Shown: positions 14,962 through 22,124 of the stretch, piece by piece | Layout: every line of letters starts with the position of its first letter | Numbering within the stretch: position 1 is the first letter of the stretch | NCBI GenBank assembly: GCA_035534995.1 | Contig: DATLQX010000123.1 | Location: 1 to 22,124, forward strand | Source of the DNA: JANWHV01 sp035534995 | GTDB taxonomy: Bacteria; Chloroflexota; UBA5177; JANWHV01 | Direction: 5' to 3' | Length of the DNA stretch: 22,124 bases | Notes under the pieces: model-generated | The model's input: the letters and a program-made list of their open reading frames with translations, nothing else | What the model was told of the DNA's origin: nothing | Database searches by the model: none | Translations under genes and position numbers: made by a program

Positions 14962-15606
14962 CTATGCCGGCGGCGTCTCCCCACTGGTCGCGGGGGCAAC
15001 CTCTTCCGGGGCAACAGGCTTCTCGGCGACCGGGGCTGCCGGGCGGACAGGCTTCTTGGGCGGCGGGGCCGAACTGGGCGCGAGAACAAGGGTCATCTGC
15101 CGCCCCTCGGAGATTACGTCCCGCTCGACCCGAGCCACCTCTCCTACCTTGGAGGCCATCTCAAGCAGCACTTTCCGGCCCCAGTCAGGGTGAGCCTGCT
15201 CGCGACCCCGCATGCGGAGGATCAATTGCACATGATCACCGTCTTGCAGCCACTTAATAATCGAGCGTTGTTTGGTCTCAAGGTCGTGCGGATCAGTCTT
15301 CGGGCGGAGTCGAACCTGCTTGAGCGTGATCACCTTCTGGTTCTTCCGCGCCTCACGCTCGCGCCGCGATTGCTCGTATTGTTGCCGGCCATAGTCTAAA
15401 ATCCGGCAGACCGGAGGCTGAGCCAGCGGCGAAACCTCGACCAGATCGAGGCTACGATCGCGGGCCGCCTTCAGTGCGTCGGTAATGGACATCTGGCCGA
15501 GAGCGGTCCCATCGGAATCGATAACCAGCACGATCCGAGCGCGAATCTGCTCGTTGATACGGACCTGAGTTCCCCGCGGTCCGCGGCGATCCTCGCTTGG
15601 CCTCAC
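14962..15606 (-). CDS. infC: Translation initiation factor IF-3
   Basis: Binds the 30S subunit, prevents premature 50S joining and checks the start codon and initiator tRNA. It has 214 residues: an N-domain from VRINEQIRARIV (15-26) through LDLVEVSPLAQPPVCRILDYG (about 53-73), a basic helical linker (YEQSRREREARKNQK), and a C-domain with KQVRLRPKTDPHDLETK, then VQLILRMRGRE and GRQMTLVLAP. The last 40 or so residues are an Ala/Pro/Glu-rich extension beyond the usual 170-180. The start is GTG at 15606, not the rare AUU-type codon used for autoregulation in enterobacteria. It overlaps the zinc-ribbon gene stop by 4 nt (GTGA). rpmI and rplT, normally just downstream, are absent; a terminator and a convergent gene follow instead. 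Confidence 0.97.
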   Translation of the reverse strand: MRPSEDRRGPRGTQVRINEQIRARIVLVIDSDGTALGQMSITDALKAARDRSLDLVEVSPLAQPPVCRILDYGRQQYEQSRREREARKNQKVITLKQVRLRPKTDPHDLETKQRSIIKWLQDGDHVQLILRMRGREQAHPDWGRKVLLEMASKVGEVARVERDVISEGRQMTLVLAPSSAPPPKKPVRPAAPVAEKPVAPEEVAPATSGETPPA

Positions 15607-15989
15607 CGGAACTCACTTCCCTGCATACCGCGTGCTTGCGCGTAGCACGACTTGCAATACACTGGTCGATCACCTCGCGGTTGAAACGGCACCATCGTCA
15701 CCTCGCCACACTGCACACATCGAATCTCGGTCATTTGCCTCCGAGCCCATTTGCCGACCCCGTCGCGCGCGCTTTCCGTATCCCTGGAAAAGACGCCGGC
15801 CCGCGGCCCCCGTTCGAAATCATTAGGCCGCCGCTGGCTGCCGGTGACTGCCTGCATTGCCTTACGGCACGTCTCGCAGCGTTGAGGGGCATGCTGGAGT
15901 CCCTTGGTGAGGTAAAACTCCTGTTCACCTACGGTAAACACGAAGACAGTTCCACACTCCTTGCAGGTCAATTCCCGATCCTGGAGCAT
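15603..15989 (-). CDS. Small zinc-ribbon protein with four CxxC motifs
   Basis: A 128-residue protein with two zinc-binding modules joined by a charged linker (about 50-88). The N-terminal module is CKEC (C9, C12) and CETC (C38, C41), with FVFTVGEQEFYLTKGL between them, resembling the small probable zinc-ribbon family zf-trcl. The C-terminal module is CVQC (C91, C94) and CKSC (C112, C115), a CxxC-x17-CxxC arrangement of the kind found repeatedly in small Chloroflexota proteins (memory-based). The start at 15989 is chosen because GGGA lies 8 nt upstream and it begins just before the first module. A longer open frame begins at 16076. The stop overlaps infC, so the two are translated together. 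RNA or DNA binding linked to translation is an inference from that coupling. Confidence 0.75.
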   Translation of the reverse strand: MLQDRELTCKECGTVFVFTVGEQEFYLTKGLQHAPQRCETCRKAMQAVTGSQRRPNDFERGPRAGVFSRDTESARDGVGKWARRQMTEIRCVQCGEVTMVPFQPRGDRPVYCKSCYAQARGMQGSEFR

Positions 15990-16095
15990 CGCTCGCTTCC
16001 CACTAGCACCGAACCAAAGGCAATCCGCGTGGGCTACACACGCCCTGCCCTGGGCCAACAGCCGGGCCGGGCTCACGCCTGACCTGGTTCATACG

Positions 16096-16104
16096 AGTAT
16101 ACCA
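16096..16104 (-). promoter_or_regulatory. Extended -10 promoter of the zinc-ribbon/infC operon
   Basis: TGGTATACT on the minus strand is a TGn-extended -10 box. Expected initiation is near 16089, about 100 nt before the ATG at 15989. There is no clear -35 hexamer. It is close to TGTTATACT, upstream of the S1-protein gene. Confidence 0.5.
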
Positions 16105-16155
16105 TAGCCTCGCGAAGGATCAGCGACGGTCCGGACTTTCGCCTCGGGCCCCCGG

Positions 16156-16185
16156 TTGCGCGCCGTTGCCGCTGACTGTTATCCT
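16156..16185 (+). promoter_or_regulatory. Candidate promoter of the zinc-ribbon membrane protein gene
   Basis: TTGCGC (16156-16161), an 18-bp spacer, and TATCCT (16180-16185) with a TGT extension (16177-16179). Expected initiation is near 16192, about 38 nt before the ATG at 16230. Confidence 0.4.
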
Positions 16186-16229
16186 GCTAATTGCACCATT
16201 ACTCCTGGCGCCAGATGAGGGAATCCGCC

Positions 16230-16784
16230 ATGGTCTGTCCTCGCTGCACCTTGCTTCACCCAGCCGGTATCTACCGGTGTACCCATTGTGGGTTGAGTTT
16301 GCGCGGCCCATTCGAGGCGTTGTCGGCCCTGGCCACCGAGAACGCTCCCACCAGCATTGGCGTGGTCTCGGGTGTGTCCCTCTTGTCGTGCCTGGCCCTG
16401 GCCCTGATCATTCCCACCGTCGCCGCCATGGCTCTATCGATTGGCGCTTATGTCGGCATCATCAGCATCACCAATATCTGGCTGTCTATATACCGGGGCC
16501 ATAATGGTGAGTGGCTACGAGGGGTTCGGGGAATCGCGTATAGCGGCGCCCTCTTGATCTCGCTGGTGGCCGAGGTTGCGCGCCTGGATAATTTGCAAAC
16601 GATTCCCGTCCCGACCCTGGGAGGAACGCCGATCGCCTTGCCGGTGCCGTCGGCGACCGCCACGGAACTGCTCGCCGCCCTTCTTATCGTCCTGGACCCT
16701 CTTGTGCTCCGCCCGCTCGTCCATTGGATCGAAGAGGGAGTTGAACGAGGTGAAACTCCGACCTCACCTCCTGTCCCCTCCTGA
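16230..16784 (+). CDS. Zinc-ribbon membrane protein of unknown function
   Basis: A 184-residue protein with an N-terminal zinc ribbon, CPRC (C3, C6) and CTHC (C17, C20), in the cytosol and then hydrophobic segments. These lie at about residues 42-68 and 69-88 (close together, probably two helices), 102-117, and 144-166. The start at 16230 is preferred because GAGGGA lies 7 nt upstream and the zinc ribbon begins at residue 3; earlier in-frame ATGs lack this. Such 'zinc ribbon plus membrane' proteins are common and mostly uncharacterised, so I give no function. Its TGA stop is directly followed by the complement of the ctaB stop, so the two convergent genes have no spacer between them. Confidence 0.7.
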   Translation: MVCPRCTLLHPAGIYRCTHCGLSLRGPFEALSALATENAPTSIGVVSGVSLLSCLALALIIPTVAAMALSIGAYVGIISITNIWLSIYRGHNGEWLRGVRGIAYSGALLISLVAEVARLDNLQTIPVPTLGGTPIALPVPSATATELLAALLIVLDPLVLRPLVHWIEEGVERGETPTSPPVPS

Positions 16785-17804
16785 TCAGCGAAGGGCAATG
16801 AGCCGATCAACTACCATGGCGGCGAACAAGAGCGCCAGGTACAGATTGGAATAGATGAAGCAGGCACGCGCCCGCGACAAGCTCGCCTCGCGGAGCAACA
16901 AACCGGTTTGGAGAATAAAGTATCCGCCAAGAGCCAGAGCCATGACCAGGTAAAACCAGCCCATGGCCTGAGTCGCGCTCAGGAGCAGGGTGGACGCGAC
17001 GAGGATTCCCGTATAGATAAAGATGTTCCACCGGGTCTTGTCCAGGCCGCGAACCACCGGCAGCATGGGGATACCGGCCTTGGTGTAGTCCTTTTGGGTC
17101 AGGATGGAAAGGGACCAGAAGTGGGGCGGGGTCCAGAGCGTGATGATCACGAATAATAGCCATGCCGGAAGCGCGATGTCGTCCCGGACGGCCGCCCAGC
17201 CCACGAGGGGCGGGATCGCCCCCGCGACTCCACCAATGACGATGTTTTGCGGAGTAAGGCGCTTGAGCCACAGGGTATAGATGACGACATAATAGAAATT
17301 GCCCGCGAGGGCCAGGACACCGCTGAGAACATTGACCCAGATCGCGAACACCAAGAAGGAAAGAGCGGTCAAAACCAGACCAAAAAGCAAGGCATTGATC
17401 GGCTTTAATCGTCCCGAAGGCAGTGGGCGCTTTTTGGTTCGGGCCATCAGACCATCTATATCTCGGTCGATGTAGTGGTTGAGGGCGCTGGCGCCTCCCG
17501 AGGCCAGTGCCCCGCCGAGCAAGGTAAGCAAGACCAAACGCAGTACCTGAACGTCACCCACGGGCCGCGTGCTGGTGGCGATCAGAGCCGCCGCCAGGGT
17601 CGTAATCAGGAGCAAGACCATAATACGCGGTTTGACCAGCATCAGGTAATCCGCGGCCACCGCTCGCCATTGGGCAGCGGTACCGAGCTTGGCCACCGGA
17701 ATTCCCTCGCGCAAACCGGCGCGGGGAGTCGGCTCCACCACGGAGCTCACAGACGACTTCGTCCGCTTTGGCGCCGCGTCTCCCAGGTCATTGTCTTCTC
17801 CCAT
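16785..17804 (-). CDS. ctaB: Protoheme IX farnesyltransferase (heme O synthase)
   Basis: A UbiA-type prenyltransferase that attaches a farnesyl group to heme B to make heme O, the precursor of the heme A used by the oxidase encoded upstream. The first Asp-rich motif is N109-HYIDRDIDGLMARTKKRP, and the second is DYTKAGIPMLPVV. About eight hydrophobic helices follow a polar, Ser/Pro-containing N-terminal extension of about 50 residues. ATG 17804 gives 339 residues and sits 47 bp after ctaE. The longer frame to 17900 would overlap ctaE. The ribosome site is weak (AAGAG). It is the last gene of the operon. Heme A synthase (ctaA) is not in the window. Confidence 0.95.
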   Translation of the reverse strand: MGEDNDLGDAAPKRTKSSVSSVVEPTPRAGLREGIPVAKLGTAAQWRAVAADYLMLVKPRIMVLLLITTLAAALIATSTRPVGDVQVLRLVLLTLLGGALASGGASALNHYIDRDIDGLMARTKKRPLPSGRLKPINALLFGLVLTALSFLVFAIWVNVLSGVLALAGNFYYVVIYTLWLKRLTPQNIVIGGVAGAIPPLVGWAAVRDDIALPAWLLFVIITLWTPPHFWSLSILTQKDYTKAGIPMLPVVRGLDKTRWNIFIYTGILVASTLLLSATQAMGWFYLVMALALGGYFILQTGLLLREASLSRARACFIYSNLYLALLFAAMVVDRLIALR

Positions 17805-17851
17805 TCTCTTGCTGCGTGCGTGTCCCGGTCGTCGAGCGTGGTCCTCGTCTT

Positions 17852-18490
17852 TCAGGAGATGGGAACGGTTATGTAAAATAGCGCGAACAAAACGACCCAA
17901 ACCGCGTCGACAAAGTGCCAGTAGAGGGTCGCCGCGTGGAACACCATATCATTCCCCTGATGGAACTTCCCCTTCAAAGTACCAATTAGTACGGTCAGAA
18001 GGAAGATCACGCCGCCAGTCACATGGGCGCCGTGGAGACCAGTCAGCAAAAAGAAGGTGGAACCATAAGTCTGGGCGCTGAAGGCGACATCATGCAGGTG
18101 TTTATACTCATAGGCCTGACCGCCCAAAAAGGCGACCCCCAGGATGATGGTGACCACCAGGAGAACCAGGGTCCGCCGCACGTTGCCCCGCCGTAACGCT
18201 TGATAGGCGAAGTGCATGGTCACGCCGCTGCTCAGGAGCACCACGGTGTTGACGGTAGGCAACGGCCAGTTAAACCGTTCATAGTACTGATGCACTCCAT
18301 GAGCCAGCCCAGGGATGAGCGGGGGCCATACCGGGGCGGCCCGGCGGACATAGAGATACATGAAAATGAGACTGCCGAACAGGGCCATCTCGGAGGTCAA
18401 GAAGCACATGATCCCAAGAAAGCCGTTGCTCAGGCCCGTGTTCGTTTGGGCTTTCTTGTGCGTGGGCACCACCGCGCTGCCGGCGCTCAT
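17852..18490 (-). CDS. ctaE: Cytochrome c oxidase subunit III
   Basis: A structural membrane subunit of the aa3/caa3 oxidase that stabilises subunit I and its proton uptake. It has 212 residues with five hydrophobic helices, the short bacterial form lacking the first two helices of the seven-helix type. Recognisable parts are FLGIMCFLTSEMALFGSLI with conserved E34, WPPLIP, the STFFLLTGLHGAHVTGG helix, and the C-terminal ATLYWHFVDAVWVVLFALFY. ATG 18490 is used because AAGGA lies about 7 nt upstream; the TTG two codons earlier has no better support. It follows ctaD by 24 bp. Confidence 0.95.
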   Translation of the reverse strand: MSAGSAVVPTHKKAQTNTGLSNGFLGIMCFLTSEMALFGSLIFMYLYVRRAAPVWPPLIPGLAHGVHQYYERFNWPLPTVNTVVLLSSGVTMHFAYQALRRGNVRRTLVLLVVTIILGVAFLGGQAYEYKHLHDVAFSAQTYGSTFFLLTGLHGAHVTGGVIFLLTVLIGTLKGKFHQGNDMVFHAATLYWHFVDAVWVVLFALFYITVPIS

Positions 18491-18514
18491 TCGCAATCCT
18501 TCCTCTCCTGTAAG

Positions 18515-20209
18515 CTACTCATGGGTGGGCGACGCGGGGAGATGGACGGTGTCGTCCGGAACCCCGAAGTACGGCGCCGGCAGGGTGTAGTCGTACGGCA
18601 GTGAAGTGATCACCGGTACGGTAGCGAAGTTTCCATGCGGCGGCGGCGAGGCGGTGGCCCACTCGAGGGTCCTTCCACCCCATGGATTGGGAGGGGCCTT
18701 CTCTCCATGCACCAGGCTGTTCGCCGCGTTGTACATGAAGATCAGGAACGAGGCGCCCAGGACGAAGGCCGAGAGACTGATAAACAGGTTCCAGATACCG
18801 AATTGCGGATCGTAGTCGGCCACCCGCCGCGGCATCCCCAGTAAACCAACGATATGCATGGGGAAAAAGGTGGTATTAAAGAAAATGTACATGCACCAGA
18901 AATGCAGCTTGCTCAACCGCTCGTTCAACATGCGCCCGGTCACCTTGGGCCACCACATGTAGATCCCGGAGAAAATCCCGAATACGCTGCCGCCAAAGAG
19001 TACGTAGTGCAAATGCGCCACCAGGAAATAGGTACCATGCTCATGAAGATCCACCGGGACCGAGGCCAGCATGATGCCGGTGATGCCGCCCAGGGTAAAG
19101 GTGGAGACAAAACCCAGCGCGAACAGTAAGGGCGCGTCCAGCCGCAGCTTCCCCTCGAAGAGGGTCGCCACCCAGCTAAAGACCTTGATCCCTGTCGGCA
19201 CCGCGATAATCATCGTGGTAATCATGAAATAGACTTCGAGCCAGGGCTGCACGCCGCTGGTGAACATATGATGGGCCCAGACCAGGAAGGCAAGCAGGCC
19301 GATGGCCATGGTCGAATAGGCAATGGCCTTGTATCCGAAAATCGGCTTCCGCGAAAACACCGGAATAATTTCGGAGACAATCCCCATGGCCGGCAGGATC
19401 ATGATGTAGACCGCCGGGTGGGAATAGAACCAGAACATATGTTGCCAGAGGAGCACGTTCCCACCTTTGCTCGGCTCGAAGAACGGCGCCCCAAACAGAA
19501 TCTGCATCAGCTGCACCGAGAGCCCGCCCGCCAGAGCCGGGGTCACGACGAGGGTCAGAATCACCGTCACCAACATCGCCCAGACAAACAGAGGCAGGCG
19601 GAACCACGACATCCCTGGTGCTCGCATGTTGACCATGGTGACCAGGAAGTTAATCGCGGTGATCGTCGATGATACGCCAACCACGATCACGCTAAGCAGC
19701 CAGCAGATCTGTCCATAATCGTGAGACAAGCCGAAAGGGGTCTGGGTACTGATCGGAGGATAGGAGGTCCAACCAGCCTGCGCCGCTCCGCCAAAGAGGA
19801 AGCCCGCGAACATAATGATCCCGCCGGGCGGGAACAGTAGATAGCTAATCAGATTGAGGCGGGGGAAGGCAACGTCTCCAGCCCCGATCATCAAGGGCAT
19901 CAGGTAATTGCCGAATCCTCCCACCAGAAATGGGATGGTGAAGAGGAAAATCATCGCCGAGCCATGGACGGTGGAAAACTGGTTAAACACGTCGGGGGCG
20001 AGCACCTTGCTCCCAGGCTGCGCCAAGTTAAGCCGCATGGCCTCCGCCAGCAAGCCGGCAATGATAAAGAACACGAACCCCGTGATCATATAGTTGATCC
20101 CGATCACCTTGTGATCGGTGCTGAAAATATGCCGGCGCACCCACGACTGCGAACCATGTTGGGCGTGCGCGTCGTGGTGACTATCCAGCCCCAAGGCCGT
20201 TGCTGCCAT
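18515..20209 (-). CDS. ctaD: Cytochrome c oxidase subunit I, A2-type heme-copper oxidase
   Basis: The catalytic subunit, which reduces O2 to water and pumps protons across the cytoplasmic membrane. It has 564 residues and twelve or more helices. The low-spin heme ligands are H82 (STVHGSAM) and H401. The high-spin heme ligand is H399 (VAHLHYV). CuB ligands are H264, H313 and H314, with the cross-linkable Tyr at Y268. The K-channel Lys is K342 (PTGIKVFSW). Helix VI reads WFYSHPAVYIMILP. The Glu of A1 enzymes (HPEVY) is Ala, and the preceding YS pair is the mark of the A2 subfamily, as in Rhodothermus caa3. ATG 20209 has GGAGG 8 nt upstream. It is 65 bp behind ctaC, and that gap holds a 7-bp hairpin (20246-20267). 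Confidence 0.97.
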   Translation of the reverse strand: MAATALGLDSHHDAHAQHGSQSWVRRHIFSTDHKVIGINYMITGFVFFIIAGLLAEAMRLNLAQPGSKVLAPDVFNQFSTVHGSAMIFLFTIPFLVGGFGNYLMPLMIGAGDVAFPRLNLISYLLFPPGGIIMFAGFLFGGAAQAGWTSYPPISTQTPFGLSHDYGQICWLLSVIVVGVSSTITAINFLVTMVNMRAPGMSWFRLPLFVWAMLVTVILTLVVTPALAGGLSVQLMQILFGAPFFEPSKGGNVLLWQHMFWFYSHPAVYIMILPAMGIVSEIIPVFSRKPIFGYKAIAYSTMAIGLLAFLVWAHHMFTSGVQPWLEVYFMITTMIIAVPTGIKVFSWVATLFEGKLRLDAPLLFALGFVSTFTLGGITGIMLASVPVDLHEHGTYFLVAHLHYVLFGGSVFGIFSGIYMWWPKVTGRMLNERLSKLHFWCMYIFFNTTFFPMHIVGLLGMPRRVADYDPQFGIWNLFISLSAFVLGASFLIFMYNAANSLVHGEKAPPNPWGGRTLEWATASPPPHGNFATVPVITSLPYDYTLPAPYFGVPDDTVHLPASPTHE

Positions 20210-20274
20210 GCCAGGAACCTCCCGACCCCTCTGCTCTCCGCTTCGCCGCCGGATAGGTACCCGGCGGACCCAAA

Positions 20275-21309
20275 TCAGTTGTTCTTGGCGCCCTGATCGA
20301 TCCAGGCGGTAATCTTAGCCAGTTCAGCCGTCGACAGGTAGGGGCCGCCCAGCGGCATCCGATTCCCGCCAGGGTACGGTCCCGTGGTCCCGGTAATCTG
20401 CCACAGCACGCTTCCCTTATGATTGCCCGCTTTGATAATCGGCCCGGACACGATGTTCCCGCCTTTGAGCAACCCCTGGTAGGTACCGAGGTCGAGATTC
20501 GCCAGATGGGTCGCGATATGGCAGGCGGCGCAGTGGGCGGTGAAGATTGGTTCGATATCCTTGCTGAAGGAGAGATTGGTCGTTGGAGCCGAGCCCGAGT
20601 TTGCTTGCTGTTGTTGCTTCACCCAGGCCGCGAAATCCTTCTGGGACATCACGAAGAGCTTCGCGTACATTTCCGGGTGACCAACCCCACAGAACTCGGC
20701 ACAAATCAGGCGGTATTGGCCCACCCGTATGGTCTTGAAATGCATTTCGGTGGGATACCCCGGTACCGCGTCCTGCTTGACCCGAAACTCCGGTACCCAG
20801 AAGGAGTGGATGACGTCATGGGCGTGCAGTCTAACCGTGACCTCGCCCAGCGGCATGTGGCAGGTGCCAACTTCGGTAATCCCATACTTGGGATGGTCGC
20901 ATTCCCACTGGAATTGGCTGGCCTGCACGTTGATGATGTATGCCTGCTTGGGGATGGCGACGATATCGACGTAGACCTTGAAGCTCATGGCCGTCAGAAC
21001 AATCAAGAAAATCACCGGAATGACCGACCAGACGATCTCCAGGCGGGTGTTCCCGTGAATATCGGACCCCAGCGCGTCCTCGGGCTCATCCTTCCGTCGC
21101 CGGTAGTGCAGGCAGAAATAAAGGAGAAACCCTTGCACGATGAGAAATACGGCCACGCTGGCCACCAGCATGAACTTAAAGAGAAAGTCTATGCTCTGGG
21201 CGTGATCCGTCGCCTCGGGCAGCGCGCCGGTGAGCGGCGTGACGATAATCCAGGCGCTGACCACGACGAAGATAACCACCAGGATGGCCGAGACGCGGGC
21301 GAGGTTCAT
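20275..21309 (-). CDS. ctaC: Cytochrome c oxidase subunit II with fused cytochrome c domain
   Basis: Accepts electrons and passes them to subunit I through the binuclear CuA centre, on the outer face of the membrane. It has 344 residues. Hydrophobic segments lie at about 6-23, 43-66 and 92-110; the first may be a signal peptide and the other two are the usual subunit II hairpin. CuA ligands are H168 and the C203-x3-C207-x3-H211-x2-M214 motif (CAEFCGVGHPEM). Residues 248-344 form a cytochrome c domain with CAACH (C260-H264) and a likely distal Met at M318 (NRMPL). The domain's pattern (IEPIF...CxxCH...LDLGTYQGLLKGG...ITAWIDQGA) looks like the planctomycete-type cytochrome c family rather than the usual caa3 one. 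The nearest ribosome site (GAGAGG) is 13 nt from the ATG, longer than usual. Confidence 0.95.
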   Translation of the reverse strand: MNLARVSAILVVIFVVVSAWIIVTPLTGALPEATDHAQSIDFLFKFMLVASVAVFLIVQGFLLYFCLHYRRRKDEPEDALGSDIHGNTRLEIVWSVIPVIFLIVLTAMSFKVYVDIVAIPKQAYIINVQASQFQWECDHPKYGITEVGTCHMPLGEVTVRLHAHDVIHSFWVPEFRVKQDAVPGYPTEMHFKTIRVGQYRLICAEFCGVGHPEMYAKLFVMSQKDFAAWVKQQQQANSGSAPTTNLSFSKDIEPIFTAHCAACHIATHLANLDLGTYQGLLKGGNIVSGPIIKAGNHKGSVLWQITGTTGPYPGGNRMPLGGPYLSTAELAKITAWIDQGAKNN

Positions 21310-21591
21310 GGTCGTATCGCAACCTCTCTACCATGCGGACGCTGACGAGGGGCGCCGCAAGTCCAGTCAAGCTCATCATTACTACATGTGGGCGCGAGCC
21401 ACTGCCCGCACGATACCATCCGCGGTTGGGGCTTCCGCGGCCGGCGGCGAGCCGCCTGGCGCGGCGGTGAGGGGCTGATCCCGCCAGTGCTGTTGCCTAT
21501 GCTACCCACTGGCCCCTTTGTCCGTCAACCGTCAATCCGGAGATTCCCCCCTGTATTTTCCCTGCCCGTCCTCTGGCGAGCAAGGCAAGCT
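21310..21591. other. Intergenic region upstream of the cta operon
   Basis: A 282-bp gap after the formamidase stop and before ctaC. It must hold the cta promoter. The best candidate is TGGTATCGT on the minus strand (21410-21418), an extended -10 box with no -35 box, about 100 bp before ctaC. A short hairpin GGCGG/CCGCC (21443-21456) could end the formamidase transcript but is weak. No further gene is seen. Confidence 0.35.
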
Positions 21592-22124
21592 TCACGATCC
21601 GCCGAAGATATTCAGCGGCAGCACGAAGGAGACAACCCAATTCGGGGCGTCGACAATCTCACTGATTTTGAGATCGCCCGCCACGGAACAGAGCGTGTAT
21701 GCATCAAGCGGCGGCAGATCCCGCGTCCGTCCTAAATAGGTGATCATGCCGCGCACCGCGTCACGCGCGGCCTCCATGAGGTCTGGGCCAATGCCCGTGG
21801 TCGCATGGTATCCTTCCTCCCGCCCGCAGCGAACCAGCGCCCCCGGCAGCGAGTATTCGGGTTGGCTCAAGGTGAAATCCCGGTGGAGCGTAAAACTGAC
21901 CGTGACGCTCGCGGCGGTTTCGATGGCCGTGCCGCAGACCTCGCCATCACCTTGCGCGGCGTGAGCGTCACCGAGGGAAAACAAGGCGTTCTCCACCTCG
22001 ACCGGCAAAAAGAGGGTGGTGCCGGAACGCATGAAGCGAATGTCCATGTTGCCGCCAACTCGCCGGGGCGGCAGGGTAGCATGCTGGCCCGGTTCCCTGG
22101 GAGCAACCCCGATCACCCCGATAA
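21592..22124 (-). CDS. Acetamidase/formamidase family protein (N-terminus outside window)
   Basis: A FmdA/AmdA-family amide hydrolase that releases ammonia from short amides such as formamide or acetamide. Only the C-terminal part of about 175 residues is present. The frame stays open to the window end, and the GTG at 22116 lies mid-gene. Recognisable blocks are GGNMDIRFMRSGTTLFLPV, then ALFSLGDAHAAQGDGEVCGTAIE, which holds the conserved metal/active-site region DAHAAQGDGE. The end, LKISEIVDAPNWVVSFVLPL, is the normal family terminus. The exact substrate is unknown. It lies upstream of ctaC on the same strand with a 282-bp gap, so it is probably not part of the oxidase operon. Confidence 0.9.
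   Translation of the reverse strand, partial: IGVIGVAPREPGQHATLPPRRVGGNMDIRFMRSGTTLFLPVEVENALFSLGDAHAAQGDGEVCGTAIETAASVTVSFTLHRDFTLSQPEYSLPGALVRCGREEGYHATTGIGPDLMEAARDAVRGMITYLGRTRDLPPLDAYTLCSVAGDLKISEIVDAPNWVVSFVLPLNIFGGS

Noticed and set aside
15573..15585. CCGCGGTCCGCGG palindrome inside the start of infC as an operator
   Set aside because: It lies in codons for Arg/Gly/Pro residues in a GC-rich gene, where such palindromes arise by chance.
17805..17900. N-terminal extension of CtaB to 17900
   Set aside because: It would overlap the end of ctaE by about 50 bp and adds a polar stretch not expected in the family.
20419..21345. 308-codon + strand frame opposite ctaC
   Set aside because: Antisense to a gene with all CuA and heme c motifs intact; no recognisable domain and no ribosome site.

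Overview
This is a 22.1 kb stretch of high-GC bacterial chromosome with 19 protein genes (two cut by the window edges) and one tRNA. I see no insertion sequence, phage gene or CRISPR array. The organism is most likely a member of Chloroflexota (inference). The hints are a DUF2079 membrane protein with a C-terminal beta domain carrying an LxGY...YWRA signature, a secreted DUF3352 protein, small multi-CxxC zinc-ribbon proteins, and an A2-type caa3 oxidase whose subunit II carries a planctomycete-like cytochrome c domain. No rRNA or other phylogenetic marker is present to prove it.

Layout. 1-934 (+): the end of a receiver-only response regulator, then a small membrane-anchored protein of unknown function. 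A perfect 22-bp hairpin at 992-1039 separates these from a long minus-strand block. In that block, read from high to low coordinates, are a PcrA/UvrD helicase (9350-7158), an MtnX-like HAD phosphatase that overlaps it by 4 nt, AroH chorismate mutase, a helix-turn-helix/coiled-coil protein, the DUF2079 membrane protein and the secreted DUF3352 protein. A 9-bp-period repeat with a 19-bp inverted repeat lies between the HTH and DUF2079 genes.

9506-11492 (+): a WecG/TagA-type glycosyltransferase and a GT4 glycosyltransferase joined by an ATGA overlap, then tRNA-Gln(CTG). The -10 box of the tRNA appears to coincide with the stop codon of the GT4 gene. 12452-11592 (-): a single-S1-domain RNA-binding protein, divergent from a short-type alpha-glucan phosphorylase (12745-14826, +). 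The phosphorylase converges on a two-gene zinc-ribbon/infC operon (15989-14962, -). A zinc-ribbon membrane protein (16230-16784, +) then abuts the cytochrome oxidase operon with no gap.

16785-21309 (-): ctaC-ctaD-ctaE-ctaB, encoding subunits II, I and III of a caa3 oxidase plus heme O synthase. It is an aerobic terminal oxidase that takes electrons through a covalently attached heme c. The last gene, cut by the window end, is the C-terminal part of an acetamidase/formamidase.

Most of the window is ordinary core metabolism and housekeeping. The more notable points are regulatory and architectural: two probable leaderless promoters with identical 7-nt spacing, a tRNA promoter built into an upstream coding sequence, extended -10 boxes recurring in the intergenic gaps, infC coupled to a zinc-ribbon gene rather than to rpmI/rplT, and the unusual cytochrome c fusion. 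I did not find a convincing undescribed multi-gene system.
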